The notes: a model not told the origin generated them from the letters alone. A stretch of DNA of 64,000 nucleotides from Indibacter alkaliphilus LW1 (GCF_000295935.2 NZ_ALWO02000045.1:170375-234374); one strand, 5' to 3'. Positions 1-10,216 are shown, counted from the first letter of the stretch. Translations and numbers: made by a program.

Positions 1-2
1 AA

Positions 3-1187
3 TTTCAAAACCAGCTTCTTGGAATACAAGAAATGCATGAGGAAGGCTTTAGAGGGAAAGGGGTTACCGTAGCTGTTTTTGATGCAGGCTTTCCAGGGGT
101 CAATACTATTCCCACTTTATCCCATATTGTAGAAAATGGGAAATTGCTTGGAGGCAAAAACTTTGTTCATCCTTGGGATAAAGATATTTTCAAGTATAAC
201 CAGCATGGATCAAATGTTTTGTCATTGATTGCCTCAAATGATCCAGAGACCTTAGTGGCAGGTGCTCCTGATGCCAATTTCATCCTTTGTATCACAGAGG
301 AAGTTCCTACCGAATATAGGATTGAGGAATATAATTGGGTGAAAGCTGCCGAATATGCAGATAGTCTAGGTGTAGACATCATCAATAGTTCTTTGGGTTA
401 TCTGGACTTCGATGACAAAGAGATGGATTACACCTTTGAAGACTTGGATGGGGAAACAGCCTTGATTACAAAAGGCGCTAATATTGCTTCTGAAAAAGGT
501 ATTTTGGTTGTGACTTCTGTAGGAAACTATGGGAGTAGAGGCCTCTCTTCTTTGACCGCACCGGCAGATGGCAAAGGAGTGTTGTCTATAGGCTCTGTTA
601 ATGGCAATCTTGACCGTTCAGGATTCAGTTCACAGGGACCTACCTCAGATGGTCGGTTCAAGCCCGAATTGACTACAAATGGTGAACAAGTCTGGCTGAT
701 GAGGTCTAATGGAAATCTAGGAAGAGCAAATGGGACATCTTTCTCAGCACCGCAAATTGCGGCATTGGCAGCAGGCCTATGGGAAGCAAAGCCGGATTGG
801 AACAAGGATCAACTCTTAGAAGCCCTATATAGAAGTGCAAGTAATTTTGAAGACCCTGATAACTTCTTGGGTTATGGCATTCCTAATTTTACCAAAGCCT
901 ATTTGGGAGAAATACTCAATATCATTACTGTAGAAGAGGAAAAATCCTGGAAAATTTTCCCTAATCCAATCAGCGGCAATTCATTATTTGTCAACTTTGG
1001 AGACCTATACCAAGGGGAATTTTCCTTGTTTGATATGCATGGAAAAGTTCTTCAGCAATTGACCGTTAGCAGGGATTCGCTTCAAGAACCCTTTCAAATT
1101 CAGATTCCCACTTTGAATAATGGCATGTATATAGTAGAGATGCACTCTGGAAAGGATGTGAGGAGGACAAAATTGTTGAAAAAATAG
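3..1187 (+). CDS. S8 (subtilisin-like) serine protease with type IX secretion sorting domain, 5' truncated by window edge
   Basis: The frame is open from position 3 with no start, so the N-terminus lies outside the window. Counting from the first in-window Met (33), the catalytic triad is visible: Asp17 in AVFDAGF, His58 in NQHGSNV and Ser236 in GTSFSAP, with the oxyanion-hole Asn165 in SVGNYG. Residues about 305-384 form a C-terminal sorting domain: the FPNP start, a YIVE strand and a basic RRTKLLKK end. In Bacteroidota such domains direct export by the type IX system to the surface or medium. The protein is therefore probably a secreted endopeptidase; its substrate is unknown. It lies 54 bp upstream of rpe on the same strand, with no functional link obvious. 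Confidence 0.93.
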   Translation, partial: FQNQLLGIQEMHEEGFRGKGVTVAVFDAGFPGVNTIPTLSHIVENGKLLGGKNFVHPWDKDIFKYNQHGSNVLSLIASNDPETLVAGAPDANFILCITEEVPTEYRIEEYNWVKAAEYADSLGVDIINSSLGYLDFDDKEMDYTFEDLDGETALITKGANIASEKGILVVTSVGNYGSRGLSSLTAPADGKGVLSIGSVNGNLDRSGFSSQGPTSDGRFKPELTTNGEQVWLMRSNGNLGRANGTSFSAPQIAALAAGLWEAKPDWNKDQLLEALYRSASNFEDPDNFLGYGIPNFTKAYLGEILNIITVEEEKSWKIFPNPISGNSLFVNFGDLYQGEFSLFDMHGKVLQQLTVSRDSLQEPFQIQIPTLNNGMYIVEMHSGKDVRRTKLLKK

Positions 1188-1241
1188 TTAGGGAAGCTGT
1201 TTTTTGCTTGTTTTGCAGATTATCTTTTAAAAGCCCAGATT

Positions 1242-1892
1242 ATGCCCGTTCAAATTGCCCCCTCTGTATTGGCCTGTGACTTTGCCAATATTCAAAGAGA
1301 AGTTGAAATGCTCAATACCTCTGAAGCCGATTATATTCATGTGGATATTATGGATGGTGTTTTTGTTCCAAATATTTCATTTGGTATTCCAGTGACACAA
1401 GCTATTCACAAGCATGCCCGAAAACCACTGGATGTACATTTGATGATAGTCAATCCTGATAATTACCTGGAGGCATTTAGAAATGCGGGTGCAGAAATTA
1501 TTTCCGTACATTATGAGGCCTGTGACCACTTGCATAGAACTTTACAAGCAATCAAACAGCTTGGAGCCAAAGCAGGAGTTGCCATCAATCCACATACTTC
1601 TGTAGACTTATTGGAAGATGTGATCAAAGATATAGACTTGGTATGCATCATGTCAGTTAACCCCGGTTTTGGAGGTCAAAAATTTATAGAAAATACTTAT
1701 CAAAAGGTAGAGAAGCTTAAGAAACTGATATCGCACAAGGGAGCCGATACACTCATAGAAATTGACGGTGGTGTAAATAAAAACAATGCGTCACTTTTGA
1801 TGGATGCAGGTGCGGATATTCTGGTTGCAGGAAGCTTTGTGTTTTCTTCTTCAAATCCTCATAAGACTATCCAAGACCTTAAAAAGCTTTAG
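1242..1892 (+). CDS. rpe: Ribulose-phosphate 3-epimerase
   Basis: Interconverts ribulose-5-phosphate and xylulose-5-phosphate in the cytosolic pentose phosphate pathway. The 216-aa length is standard for this TIM-barrel enzyme. Metal and catalytic residues are in place: Ser8, His33 and Asp35 in YIHVDIMDG, His66 in DVHLMI and Asp175 in IEIDGGV. The phosphate-binding SVNPGFGGQ loop is at 138-146. The ATG at 1242 directly precedes the conserved N-terminal IAPSVLACDF strand. The gene seems to stand alone; a long AT-rich gap with an imperfect inverted repeat follows it. Confidence 0.97.
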   Translation: MPVQIAPSVLACDFANIQREVEMLNTSEADYIHVDIMDGVFVPNISFGIPVTQAIHKHARKPLDVHLMIVNPDNYLEAFRNAGAEIISVHYEACDHLHRTLQAIKQLGAKAGVAINPHTSVDLLEDVIKDIDLVCIMSVNPGFGGQKFIENTYQKVEKLKKLISHKGADTLIEIDGGVNKNNASLLMDAGADILVAGSFVFSSSNPHKTIQDLKKL

Positions 1893-1947
1893 AAATCAGG
1901 TAGATAGACTGTATTCCTTTGGTGTGTAGTATTTGCCATTTAACAAA

Positions 1948-1994
1948 TTTTAAGCCCTTTTTATTATTGAGTTTCTTGTGATATTGGGCTTAAA
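1948..1994. promoter_or_regulatory. Inverted repeat TTTAAGCCC / GGGCTTAAA upstream of the acidic secreted protein
   Basis: Nine-base perfect arms at 1948-1956 and 1986-1994, separated by 29 bp, lie 57 bp before the start at 2051. There is no T-tract, so a terminator is unlikely. It may be an operator or a leader hairpin. Function is inferred only from position. Confidence 0.3.
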
Positions 1995-2050
1995 TTACTT
2001 TATTGTAAATTAATCAAGATTCACATTATCAATTAAAACCAATTATTGCA

Positions 2051-2563
2051 ATGAAAAGAATATTCCTTTTGGCGCTTCTAATGTTCGGAGTTTTCAGTGT
2101 TCAAACCTTTGCTCAAGAAGAGAGCGAAGATGAAGTAACTGAAGAAGAAATGAAAAAGTATGCCGCTATGGAGGTAAAAGTCCAGAATTACATTCAGGAG
2201 AAACAAACTACCATGGAAACAATGATCAAGGAAAATGAAACCTTGGGCGGAGGTGCTAGATACAATGAGTTGAAAGGTGCTTGGGGCAACGAAGAAAAGT
2301 TGGCTGAAATCGAAGCTACTGAAGAAGAGAAAGAAGCTTTTGCCGAAATTCAGGAATATATTGATTCCATTGGAGATGAAGTAAAAGAATATATGACAGG
2401 CCTGATTATGGATGCTGAAGTATTGGGTGCTGCTACTTATAATAAAGTAAGAAGAGCCATGAGTGCTGATCCATCAGTGAAAGAGCAAATCGACAACCTT
2501 ATTGCCGAACTCAAAGAAAACGGTGAAGAAGAAGATAGCAGTGAAGGTGACGAAACCGACTAA
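2051..2563 (+). CDS. Small acidic exported protein of unknown function
   Basis: 170 aa. Residues 1-21 form a clean Sec signal peptide (basic MKR, hydrophobic core, cleavage near TFAQ-E). The mature part is almost entirely helical and charged, with Glu/Asp-rich ends (EESEDEVTEEE at the start, EEEDSSEGDETD at the end) and no cysteines. No enzyme motif is visible and I do not recognise the family. It is probably periplasmic. A strong terminator follows directly, so it is a single-gene unit, consistent with an abundant small protein. Confidence 0.8.
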   Translation: MKRIFLLALLMFGVFSVQTFAQEESEDEVTEEEMKKYAAMEVKVQNYIQEKQTTMETMIKENETLGGGARYNELKGAWGNEEKLAEIEATEEEKEAFAEIQEYIDSIGDEVKEYMTGLIMDAEVLGAATYNKVRRAMSADPSVKEQIDNLIAELKENGEEEDSSEGDETD

Positions 2564-2588
2564 GCAATAAAATATTTTATTTATAAAG

Positions 2589-2623
2589 ATGGCTGTCAAT
2601 TTTGGCAGCCATTTTGTTTTTTG
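2589..2623 (+). terminator. Rho-independent terminator
   Basis: An 11-bp stem (ATGGCTGTCAA / TTGGCAGCCAT, one G-T pair) with a short loop, followed by TTTGTTTTTT. It lies 26 bp after the stop of the acidic exported protein. Confidence 0.85.
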
Positions 2624-2665
2624 TACCTATATAATTTTTACTTTGGTACTCGTTAATCTTAAAGT

Positions 2666-3652
2666 ATGCAAAAATTTCTTCTGGTATTCTCCTTGTATTT
2701 TCTAAGTACAATCTTTGTTTTTTCACAGGATGATATATTTGGTATTGATACCAAGGCCAGGCCGAGCAGAAAGTCCAACAACGAATTGGGGAATTTCACC
2801 AGAAATGTAGTGAGTATGTTTTCAGTGGAGTTTTCAGGTGGTGGGGCTTATTACAACCATTTGATGAATTTCAATTCAGAAATACCTTCCCAATATCCAA
2901 TCGGTCAATATAGGAACCTGGATTTACCCAGAGAACTTTCTGCAGAAGATACTGTCAGACTTACTTCAGGCAATTACGCCTACCCTGTAAATCTGGGTAT
3001 AAGGATGAATCTTTTCAATACCATTACTATAGGAGGCGGATATGGAAGGGAATTTGGCCAGGCAAGTTTTCCAAGAGGAGAAGATTACCAATTACCTTTT
3101 GATAGAGAACGCTATACTTTCGATAGGTATTATGGAACTGTCGGGTTGGTCTTATATGATGCCAGAAAAAGAGCTAAGTTCCTCAACTGGAGGTACAGAA
3201 AATATGCATCCCAAAATATTTATATGCAGGGTGAGAAAAACCAAAGAATCCGACAAAATTATCCTTGGAGATTTATTGCCGAAGGGGAGTTTGGAAATTT
3301 GATTCTTAGGCAAAACTTGGATCAAAGACTTCTACAGGCAGACCAACCTTTTTACAGTGTAGCCTTAAGAATAGAAAGAGACTTTTCGGAATATGCGCGA
3401 CTTTTTGTAAAAGCAGGTGCAGAATTCAGAAATTTCATTTATCAGGCAGAAAATATTTCTGAATTTCAAAATTTAAGTCAGACCCTTTATGTAGCACAAG
3501 TGGGGATTTCAGTCAGCATGCCAGGTACCAAAAGATGCAAAGTTCCGGGTTGTGGTGTGGTAATGAAGCACTTACATGATGGGGTTGAATACAGGGGCAG
3601 TTCTATCTTTAGATTTCAAAACCGTAAGGTAGGTCAATGGTACGGAAATTGA
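2666..3652 (+). CDS. Putative outer-membrane beta-barrel protein, unknown function
   Basis: 328 aa with a signal peptide at residues 1-20 (cleavage near VFSQ-D). The mature protein shows alternating hydrophobic strands with many aromatic residues (for example the YAYPVNLGIRMNLF and SVALRIERDFSEY regions), as in a small barrel. The last 45 residues differ: they hold a CKVPGCG motif followed by KHLHDG, which could be a metal site or disulfide. The family is not recognised and no enzymatic residues stand out. It lies between a terminator and gyrA and is probably independent. Confidence 0.7.
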   Translation: MQKFLLVFSLYFLSTIFVFSQDDIFGIDTKARPSRKSNNELGNFTRNVVSMFSVEFSGGGAYYNHLMNFNSEIPSQYPIGQYRNLDLPRELSAEDTVRLTSGNYAYPVNLGIRMNLFNTITIGGGYGREFGQASFPRGEDYQLPFDRERYTFDRYYGTVGLVLYDARKRAKFLNWRYRKYASQNIYMQGEKNQRIRQNYPWRFIAEGEFGNLILRQNLDQRLLQADQPFYSVALRIERDFSEYARLFVKAGAEFRNFIYQAENISEFQNLSQTLYVAQVGISVSMPGTKRCKVPGCGVVMKHLHDGVEYRGSSIFRFQNRKVGQWYGN

Positions 3653-3740
3653 TTTTTTAAGGTGTTCCATTGACCAAATAATGTATTTCAAAACCGTATT
3701 CTTTTTATTAACTTGCCAGCTTATTGAGCACGAATAAAAT

Positions 3741-6266
3741 ATGGCGCAAGGAGAAAACGAGAACATTATACCTATTAACATAGAGGACGAAATGCGTGGA
3801 GCCTACATCGATTATTCGATGTCGGTAATTGTTTCCAGAGCACTTCCAGATGTACGAGACGGACTTAAGCCGGTACATAGAAGAATACTTTTTGGAATGC
3901 AGGAACTGGGAGTACTGCATAACAAACCTTATAAAAAATCAGCAAGGATCGTTGGGGAAGTATTAGGTAAGTATCACCCTCATGGTGACTCTGCCGTTTA
4001 CGAAACAATGGTACGTATGGCCCAGCCTTGGTCCCTCCGTTATCCATTAGTGGATGGACAGGGTAACTTTGGTTCTGTGGATGGGGATAACCCCGCTGCG
4101 ATGCGTTATACTGAGGCAAGATTGAAGCGTATTGCGGAAGAGCTCCTCATAGATATTAACAAAGAGACCGTTGATTTCCAGCTTAACTTTGATGACTCGC
4201 TCAAAGAACCGGTAGTTTTGCCTGCAAAAATTCCTGCCCTTCTTCTAAATGGGGCTTCGGGTATTGCAGTAGGTATGGCAACCAATATGGCACCTCACAA
4301 CTTAGGTGAAGTGGTAGACGGGATCATCGCTTTTATTGACAACAGAGAAATTACTATTTCGGAGTTGATGGAATACATTGTCGCTCCGGATTTTCCTACA
4401 GGCGGAATTATTTACGGTTACAATGGAGTCAAGGCAGCATTTGAAACCGGCAGAGGTAGAGTAGTTATCCGTGGCAAGGCTGAAATAGAAACCAAAGATA
4501 ACGGCAAAGAGGCCATCATCATTTCCGAAATCCCATATTTGGTCAATAAGGCCAGTATGATTGAGAAGACAGCCCAACTTATTAATGAAAAGAAAATAGA
4601 TGGGATTTCTGCTATCAGAGATGAATCTGATAGACAGGGTATGAGAGTGGTTTATGAATTGAAAAGAGATGCCATTCCAAATGTTATTTTAAATAATTTA
4701 TACAAGCAAACTCAGCTTCAGACCTCATTCTCAGTGAATAATGTGGCTTTGGTCAAAGGCCGTCCGCAAACACTGAACCTCAAGGATATGATTTTCCATT
4801 ATGTCAATCACAGGCATGAGGTAGTGATCAGGCGTACTGAATATGAACTGAGGGAAGCTGAAAAAAGAGCTCATATCCTAGAGGGGTATTTGATCGCTTT
4901 AGACAACCTCGATGAAGTAATCTCCCTGATAAGAAGCTCAAGAGATCCTGAAACCGCAAGGAACGGTTTGATGGAGAAATTTGAACTGAGTGAGATTCAA
5001 GCCAGAGCCATTCTTGATATGAGACTTCAGCGTCTTACAGGTATGGAAAGAGATAAAATCCAAGCTGAATACAAAGAGATAATGGCTTTGATTGAAGACC
5101 TGAAAGACATTCTAGGCAGTGAAGAAAGAAGAATGCAGATCATCAAAGATGAACTGACTGAAATAAAGGACCGTTATGCGGATGCAAGAAGAACTGTCAT
5201 TGAGCACAATGCGGAGGACTTCAGCTACGAGGATATGATCCCCAATGAAGAAGTGATTATTACAGTTTCTCATCAAGGGTATGTGAAAAGAACGCTTCTT
5301 GCTGAGTATAGAACGCAAGGAAGGGGAGGAGTCGGATCAAAAGGTGTAAGCACCAAAGAAGATGATTGGACTGAATACCTTTTTACAGCTTCTACTCATA
5401 ATTACCTGTTGATTTTTACGGATCATGGGAAGCTATTCTGGTTGAAAACCTACGCTATTCCAGAAGGGTCCAAAACTTCCAAAGGAAGACCCATCCAAAA
5501 TCTGATCAACATAGAAGCTGAAGATAAGATCAGATCCATTATTCAGGTTGCTGATTTGGATGATGCGGATTATATCAATAATCATTTTCTTGTGATGGTC
5601 ACCAAGCAGGGGATTATCAAGAAGACTACTTTGGAACAATATTCAAGACCCCGCTCCAATGGAATTATCGCACTGAACATTCGCGAAGATGACCAGCTTT
5701 TGAGGGTGGATATGACCAATGGCGATTCGCATATCATTATTGCAGCGAAATCCGGAAGAGCAATCCACTTCCATGAGTCCACGGTGAGGCCGATGGGCAG
5801 AACTGCCACGGGTGTAAAAGCTATAAAGTTAAGTGATGTTAATGACGAAGTCGTTGGCATGGTATGTGCATCCAGAGAAGATGCTAACTTGCTAGTAGTT
5901 TCCGAAAAAGGCTACGGTAAGCGGTCACCACTCGATGAATACAGAATCACCAACAGAGGCGGAAAAGGTGTGAAAGCCATGAACGTCACTGAAAAAACCG
6001 GTAGCCTTGTGGCCATCAAAGAAGTAGTCGATTCAGATGATTTGATGATTATCAACAAGTCCGGTATCACAATCAGAACTCCAGTTGCCAATCTCAGGGT
6101 AATGGGAAGAGCTACTCAGGGAGTAAGGTTGATCAAACTCAGTGAAAATGACCAGATTTCATCCGTTGAAAAAATCGAAAAAGATGAAGATGAAGTTGAG
6201 GAAAATCAGGATATTCAAAATCAGGATGAGTCAACCGGTACTCCAGAAGATAATGGAGGCGAATAA
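3741..6266 (+). CDS. gyrA: DNA gyrase subunit A
   Basis: 841 aa, full length. GyrA forms the breakage-reunion half of the A2B2 gyrase that introduces negative supercoils. The catalytic tyrosine is Tyr123 in AMRYTEARL. The quinolone-resistance region reads [10 protein letters not shown], with Ser84 and Glu88 at the positions of E. coli Ser83 and Asp87, the susceptible type at Ser. The GyrA-box is the variant QGRGGVG at 526-532, and the six-bladed C-terminal pinwheel follows. The last 30 residues are an acidic tail ([10 protein letters not shown]...), typical of a tail that modulates supercoiling. The TPR gene starts 44 bp downstream and may be co-transcribed. Confidence 0.98.
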   Translation: MAQGENENIIPINIEDEMRGAYIDYSMSVIVSRALPDVRDGLKPVHRRILFGMQELGVLHNKPYKKSARIVGEVLGKYHPHGDSAVYETMVRMAQPWSLRYPLVDGQGNFGSVDGDNPAAMRYTEARLKRIAEELLIDINKETVDFQLNFDDSLKEPVVLPAKIPALLLNGASGIAVGMATNMAPHNLGEVVDGIIAFIDNREITISELMEYIVAPDFPTGGIIYGYNGVKAAFETGRGRVVIRGKAEIETKDNGKEAIIISEIPYLVNKASMIEKTAQLINEKKIDGISAIRDESDRQGMRVVYELKRDAIPNVILNNLYKQTQLQTSFSVNNVALVKGRPQTLNLKDMIFHYVNHRHEVVIRRTEYELREAEKRAHILEGYLIALDNLDEVISLIRSSRDPETARNGLMEKFELSEIQARAILDMRLQRLTGMERDKIQAEYKEIMALIEDLKDILGSEERRMQIIKDELTEIKDRYADARRTVIEHNAEDFSYEDMIPNEEVIITVSHQGYVKRTLLAEYRTQGRGGVGSKGVSTKEDDWTEYLFTASTHNYLLIFTDHGKLFWLKTYAIPEGSKTSKGRPIQNLINIEAEDKIRSIIQVADLDDADYINNHFLVMVTKQGIIKKTTLEQYSRPRSNGIIALNIREDDQLLRVDMTNGDSHIIIAAKSGRAIHFHESTVRPMGRTATGVKAIKLSDVNDEVVGMVCASREDANLLVVSEKGYGKRSPLDEYRITNRGGKGVKAMNVTEKTGSLVAIKEVVDSDDLMIINKSGITIRTPVANLRVMGRATQGVRLIKLSENDQISSVEKIEKDEDEVEENQDIQNQDESTGTPEDNGGE

Positions 6267-6310
6267 TTAAATAAACTATTAAAACCATTCAATTAGCAAA
6301 AAACAATACA

Positions 6311-7525
6311 ATGAAAAAGTTAATCTTTACAATGGCATTAGCGGTTTTAACGACAATGGCTTTTGCCCAGAAGAAAGTGGCGAGATCAGCAGAGAGGAAC
6401 TTCAAGAAAGGAAATCTCGAAGAAGCTATTGCTGAAGCTGAAGAAGCCCTTCAACACCCAGATACCCAAGGCGAGTCTTCAGTTTTGCTAACCAAAGCAA
6501 AAAGCCAGACTAAGATGTTTGACATGGAGGAAGATATCACAGCTTCTACTGTTTCTTTAGGACGTGATGCTTTTAACAATTTCCAGAAAGTAATGGAAAT
6601 GGAAGATGGAGACAAGTCCAGTAAAGTAGGAAAAGAAGTTTACAAAGACGATATTCCGGATTTACCGGAAAACTTAAGGCCATGGAATATCAATACACTT
6701 AAAATGTCAGCTTTCAACAAAGCAATTATGGCTTATGAGGAAGACGACTTCGCAATGTCCTATGAGATGTTCGCATTGGTTTCTGATATTGATCCATCTG
6801 ATACCACTTCAAACTTCAATGCAGGTTTCTTGGCAAATGATCTTGGGAAAACTGAGGAAGCCAAAATGCACTTCAACAGGTTGTTGGAAATCGATGACTA
6901 CAATAAACTGAATACGTACTATTTCCTTGTCCAAATTGCCAGTGGTGAAGACCAAGACCCAGAAGCAGCTTATGAGTATGTGATGATGGCTAGAAAAGAC
7001 TATCCGGAAGACAAGACCCTAGCCGAGTTCGAAATCCAGTTGTTGCTACAAATGGAGAAAATGGATGAGGCTTTGGCTTCAGTGCAGGAAGCATTAAAAG
7101 CAGATCCTGAAAATCCAGGTCTTTTGTTAAGATATGGTTATTTGATGGAACAATCAGGTGATTTGGACGGAGCTTATGCTCAATACAAAAAATCTGTAGA
7201 AGCTGATCAGGAGTTCTTTGAAGGTAATTTCTATGCAGGTGCCATTCTTTTGGAAAAAGCGAGAAAAATTATCTCCGAAATCAACGATCTTTCTGATGAT
7301 GAGTGGGAAGAAAAAGCTCCTGAAATGGGAGAGAAAGCAGATAGTCTTTATGAAGAAGCTATTCCTTATTTCACAAGAGCCGCTGATTTGAGAGAAGGAG
7401 AAGCATCTGCAGAGGCATTGGAGCTTTTGTTCCAGATCCACTCCAGATTGAAAAACACTGAGGAAGCTGAAAAATATAACCAAAAATTGACTGCGATCTT
7501 CGGTCCTGATTGGATGGAGAGATAA
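6311..7525 (+). CDS. Exported tetratricopeptide-repeat protein
   Basis: 404 aa with a signal peptide (residues 1-19, cleavage at AFAQ-K). Several TPR-like helix pairs are visible: residues about 20-50 (ERNFKKGNLEEAIAEAEEAL), 130-200 (AYEEDDFAMSYEMF and FLANDLGKTEEAKMHF) and 235-300 (MDEALASVQEAL and GDLDGAYAQYKKS). It is rich in Glu and Lys. TPR proteins act as scaffolds; no catalytic motif is seen, and the role, presumably in the periplasm, is unknown. It lies 44 bp after gyrA and before a strong terminator, which suggests co-transcription with gyrA. Confidence 0.85.
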   Translation: MKKLIFTMALAVLTTMAFAQKKVARSAERNFKKGNLEEAIAEAEEALQHPDTQGESSVLLTKAKSQTKMFDMEEDITASTVSLGRDAFNNFQKVMEMEDGDKSSKVGKEVYKDDIPDLPENLRPWNINTLKMSAFNKAIMAYEEDDFAMSYEMFALVSDIDPSDTTSNFNAGFLANDLGKTEEAKMHFNRLLEIDDYNKLNTYYFLVQIASGEDQDPEAAYEYVMMARKDYPEDKTLAEFEIQLLLQMEKMDEALASVQEALKADPENPGLLLRYGYLMEQSGDLDGAYAQYKKSVEADQEFFEGNFYAGAILLEKARKIISEINDLSDDEWEEKAPEMGEKADSLYEEAIPYFTRAADLREGEASAEALELLFQIHSRLKNTEEAEKYNQKLTAIFGPDWMER

Positions 7526-7544
7526 TAATCATTCAATTTTATAT

Positions 7545-7578
7545 AAAGCTATCCGGAATATCCGGATAGCTTTTTTTA
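7545..7578 (+). terminator. Rho-independent terminator of the gyrA-TPR unit
   Basis: Perfect 12-bp stem AAGCTATCCGGA / TCCGGATAGCTT with a 3-nt loop and a run of seven T residues, 20 bp after the TPR stop. Confidence 0.92.
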
Positions 7579-7662
7579 TGTTTATACGTCTTCAAACCCT
7601 TTGGTAAAAAATTAGTTTTTTTGTTCGAATCATCTTTTACATTTTACACAAATTGATAAAGT

Positions 7663-10125
7663 ATGAAAAATCCCAAGTGCTTACTCTTGAGCATTATTTA
7701 TTTGTTTATTACCCATGCTTACGCCCAATATTCCCCATCTTCTGCCTTATATCATGAGCTCCTAAGGTTTGAAGAAACCAAGAGGGTACTTTACGTGGCA
7801 GCCCATCCAGATGATGAAAATACTAGATTGATAGCCTATTTGGCCAATGCAGAAAATGCAGAGGTAGCTTACTTGTCTTTGACCAGAGGGGATGGTGGCC
7901 AAAACCTTATCGGAAAAGAGCTGGGTATTGAATTGGGAATGATCAGAACCCATGAATTATTAAAAGCAAGAGAGACCGATGGGGGAAGACAGTTTTTTTC
8001 CAGGGCTCTGGATTTTGGCTTCAGCAAAAATCCTGACGAAACATTCAATAATTGGGACAAGGAAAAATTGCTTTCTGATGTCATCTGGATCATTCGTAGC
8101 TACCAGCCTGATATTATCATCAATAGGTTCAACACCATACCTGGTACTACACATGGGCACCATACTTCTTCTGCGATTCTTTCCACAGAAGCATTTACAA
8201 AAGCAGCTGACCCAACTGTTTTTCCAGATCAGCTCACGAAAGTCAAACCATGGCAGGCAAAAAGGATTTTTTGGAATGCCTACCAGTGGGGAGGCCAATA
8301 TGAACCGGAAGAGGGAAAAGTTTACCATGAATTTGAAGTAGGCAAATTGAATCCACTTTTGGGGAACACCTATTCTCAAATTGCCGCAGACAGCAGGACC
8401 ATGCACAAATCCCAAGGCTTTGGTTCAACAGCCCAAACCGGCAGAGCCAGTGATTTTATTGAAATGATTGATGGAGAGCCTTTCGATGAAAATCCCTTTG
8501 AAGGAATTCCCAATAGATGGCTGCAGCTTAGACAAGGAAAAGCTGTACAAGATGCCATTCAAAAAGCATTAAGGGAGTTTAATTTTCTTAGTCCTGAAGC
8601 TAACCTGAATAATCTTCTTGAGATTAAGATGCTTTTGAAAAATGAAAACGCAGAAGAGAAATGGCTACAAGAGAAAAAAGAGCACTTGGATAAGTTGATC
8701 TTGCAGCTACTTGGTGTAAAGGCGGAATTTATTGTAAAAAAGGAAATCGGCCACCCAGGGGAAAAAATCAATGCTGAGTTTTTATTCAATAATCCTTCTT
8801 CCAATCAAATCAAACTTGAGAAATTTGAAAGTGAAATATTCACGCTGAACCTTAATGCAGAAGCCAAAAGCAATATTCCGGTCACAAAATCATTGGAAAT
8901 ATTTATTCCCAAAGACTATCCTGTTTCTCAACCTTTCTGGCTTGAAAATCCTACTGAAAACAGTCTGTTTGGTATAAATGAGCAATTAAAAATAGGTCCT
9001 CCCGTCAATGGCCCTAATCTGTCAGGGTATCTTCATTTTTCCATTGAAGGGCATGAGATTTCAATCAATATACCATTAAAGTACAAGTACAATGACCAAG
9101 TGGATGGTGAAGTCAATCAACCTTTCACGCTAGTGCCAGAAGTCACTCTAAGTTTGGATAAAAATAACCTTTTCCTTATTCCTGGTGCAGATGATGAGCT
9201 GAGCGTTGAGGTATTATTCAGGGACAGAATTTTGGAAGGGGAGATAGAAATTCAGGGATTGGAAAATAACCAATATGATATCACTTCTTCGGAATTAGAC
9301 GAACGGAGAAAAAGGATACTTTACAGACTTAAGTTTAAAGATTCCGATAGAGAGAAGAAAACTGTGCAGGTACGCTTTAAGGCAGCTGATGGTAGGGTTT
9401 TTAATCAGGACATGAAAAGAATCCTGTACAAGCATATTCCCAATTTGACTTATTTTACCCAGACAGACCTGAATTTGGTTAAAATGAATTTGAAGATTTC
9501 CGGTCAAAAATTAGCTTATGTACCTGGTGCAGGAGATGATATGGCGGATATTTTGAGAAGTCTTGGATATCAGGTCAGTATATTGGACAATGGGGATTTA
9601 AATTTCAATAGACTTAAGGACTTTCAGACAGTTATCATTGGAATCAGAGCATTCAATGTCAATCAGAGTCTGGCCAATAATGTGGACCAATTGATGGAGT
9701 TTGTAAGGGAAGGGGGAAACATGATCGTGCAATACAACACTTCCTCTCCCTTGTTGACCCGGGATTTAGGTCCTTTTCCATTCAGTATTTCAAGAGATAG
9801 GGTTACAGTGGAAGAATCTCCTGTGAAAGCAGATTTTTCACATTCTGTATTAAGTTATCCAAATCAAATTGAAGAAAAGGATTTTGATGGCTGGGTACAG
9901 GAAAGGGGACTTTATTTTGTGAGCGACTGGGATAAAAATTACAGTACTCCCCTGATCATGCAAGACCCAAATGAAAAGGCTACCCAAGGTGCTCTCATCC
10001 ATACGAAATATGGAAAGGGAACTTATACCTATTCTGGGATTTCCTGGTTTAGGCAACTTCCCGCAGGTGTTCCTGGAGCTGTTAAAATCTTTGTCAACCT
10101 AATCGAACAGACAAGTGAAAAATAA
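7663..10125 (+). CDS. PIG-L/LmbE family deacetylase with C-terminal amidotransferase-like domain, exported
   Basis: 820 aa with a signal peptide (residues 1-21, cleavage at AYAQ-Y). The N-terminal domain is a zinc-dependent LmbE/PIG-L N-deacetylase: the AHPDDE motif at 47-52 (His48, Asp50, Asp51) and the distal zinc His in THGHHTSS (163-170). The middle is beta-rich. Residues about 620-810 resemble a class-I glutamine-amidotransferase-like fold (ILRSLGYQVSIL, FQTVIIGIRAFNV, VREGGNMIVQYN). In this family such fusions act on amino-sugar derivatives, but the substrate cannot be read from the sequence. The gene overlaps a 33-aa membrane peptide that runs into the symporter, so uptake of the deacetylated product is an attractive inference. 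Confidence 0.9.
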   Translation: MKNPKCLLLSIIYLFITHAYAQYSPSSALYHELLRFEETKRVLYVAAHPDDENTRLIAYLANAENAEVAYLSLTRGDGGQNLIGKELGIELGMIRTHELLKARETDGGRQFFSRALDFGFSKNPDETFNNWDKEKLLSDVIWIIRSYQPDIIINRFNTIPGTTHGHHTSSAILSTEAFTKAADPTVFPDQLTKVKPWQAKRIFWNAYQWGGQYEPEEGKVYHEFEVGKLNPLLGNTYSQIAADSRTMHKSQGFGSTAQTGRASDFIEMIDGEPFDENPFEGIPNRWLQLRQGKAVQDAIQKALREFNFLSPEANLNNLLEIKMLLKNENAEEKWLQEKKEHLDKLILQLLGVKAEFIVKKEIGHPGEKINAEFLFNNPSSNQIKLEKFESEIFTLNLNAEAKSNIPVTKSLEIFIPKDYPVSQPFWLENPTENSLFGINEQLKIGPPVNGPNLSGYLHFSIEGHEISINIPLKYKYNDQVDGEVNQPFTLVPEVTLSLDKNNLFLIPGADDELSVEVLFRDRILEGEIEIQGLENNQYDITSSELDERRKRILYRLKFKDSDREKKTVQVRFKAADGRVFNQDMKRILYKHIPNLTYFTQTDLNLVKMNLKISGQKLAYVPGAGDDMADILRSLGYQVSILDNGDLNFNRLKDFQTVIIGIRAFNVNQSLANNVDQLMEFVREGGNMIVQYNTSSPLLTRDLGPFPFSISRDRVTVEESPVKADFSHSVLSYPNQIEEKDFDGWVQERGLYFVSDWDKNYSTPLIMQDPNEKATQGALIHTKYGKGTYTYSGISWFRQLPAGVPGAVKIFVNLIEQTSEK

Positions 10126-10216
10126 CATTACTTGGAAAAACTGGTACATTGCCCTTATGCTCACGCTGGGCATACTAGTAGTATTGTTTTACTGGCTTCA
10201 AACCACCTTTTCATGA
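10115..10216 (+). CDS. 33-aa single-span membrane peptide coupled to the symporter
   Basis: An unlisted short frame begins at GTG 10115, 11 bp inside the PIG-L 3' end, and stops at TGA 10214-10216. The stop overlaps the symporter ATG (10213) as ATGA. The peptide begins MKNNITWKNWYIAL, has one hydrophobic segment (about residues 11-27, MLTLGILVVLFYW) and ends WLQTTFS. The Trp/Tyr belt at both membrane edges and the stop/start overlaps on both sides argue for a real, translationally coupled gene. By analogy with other transporter-linked micropeptides it could be an accessory subunit; that is inference. I recall similar short frames before Bacteroidota symporters but cannot verify this here. Confidence 0.65.
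   Translation: MKNNITWKNWYIALMLTLGILVVLFYWLQTTFS

Noticed and set aside
3042..3302. 86-codon frame inside the barrel protein gene
   Set aside because: Overlaps a signal-peptide-bearing gene in another frame and has no independent support.
10132..10212. TTG-started 27-residue extension of the symporter
   Set aside because: The same DNA encodes the 33-aa peptide in another frame, and ATG 10213 overlaps its stop. The extension has no helix or signal character.
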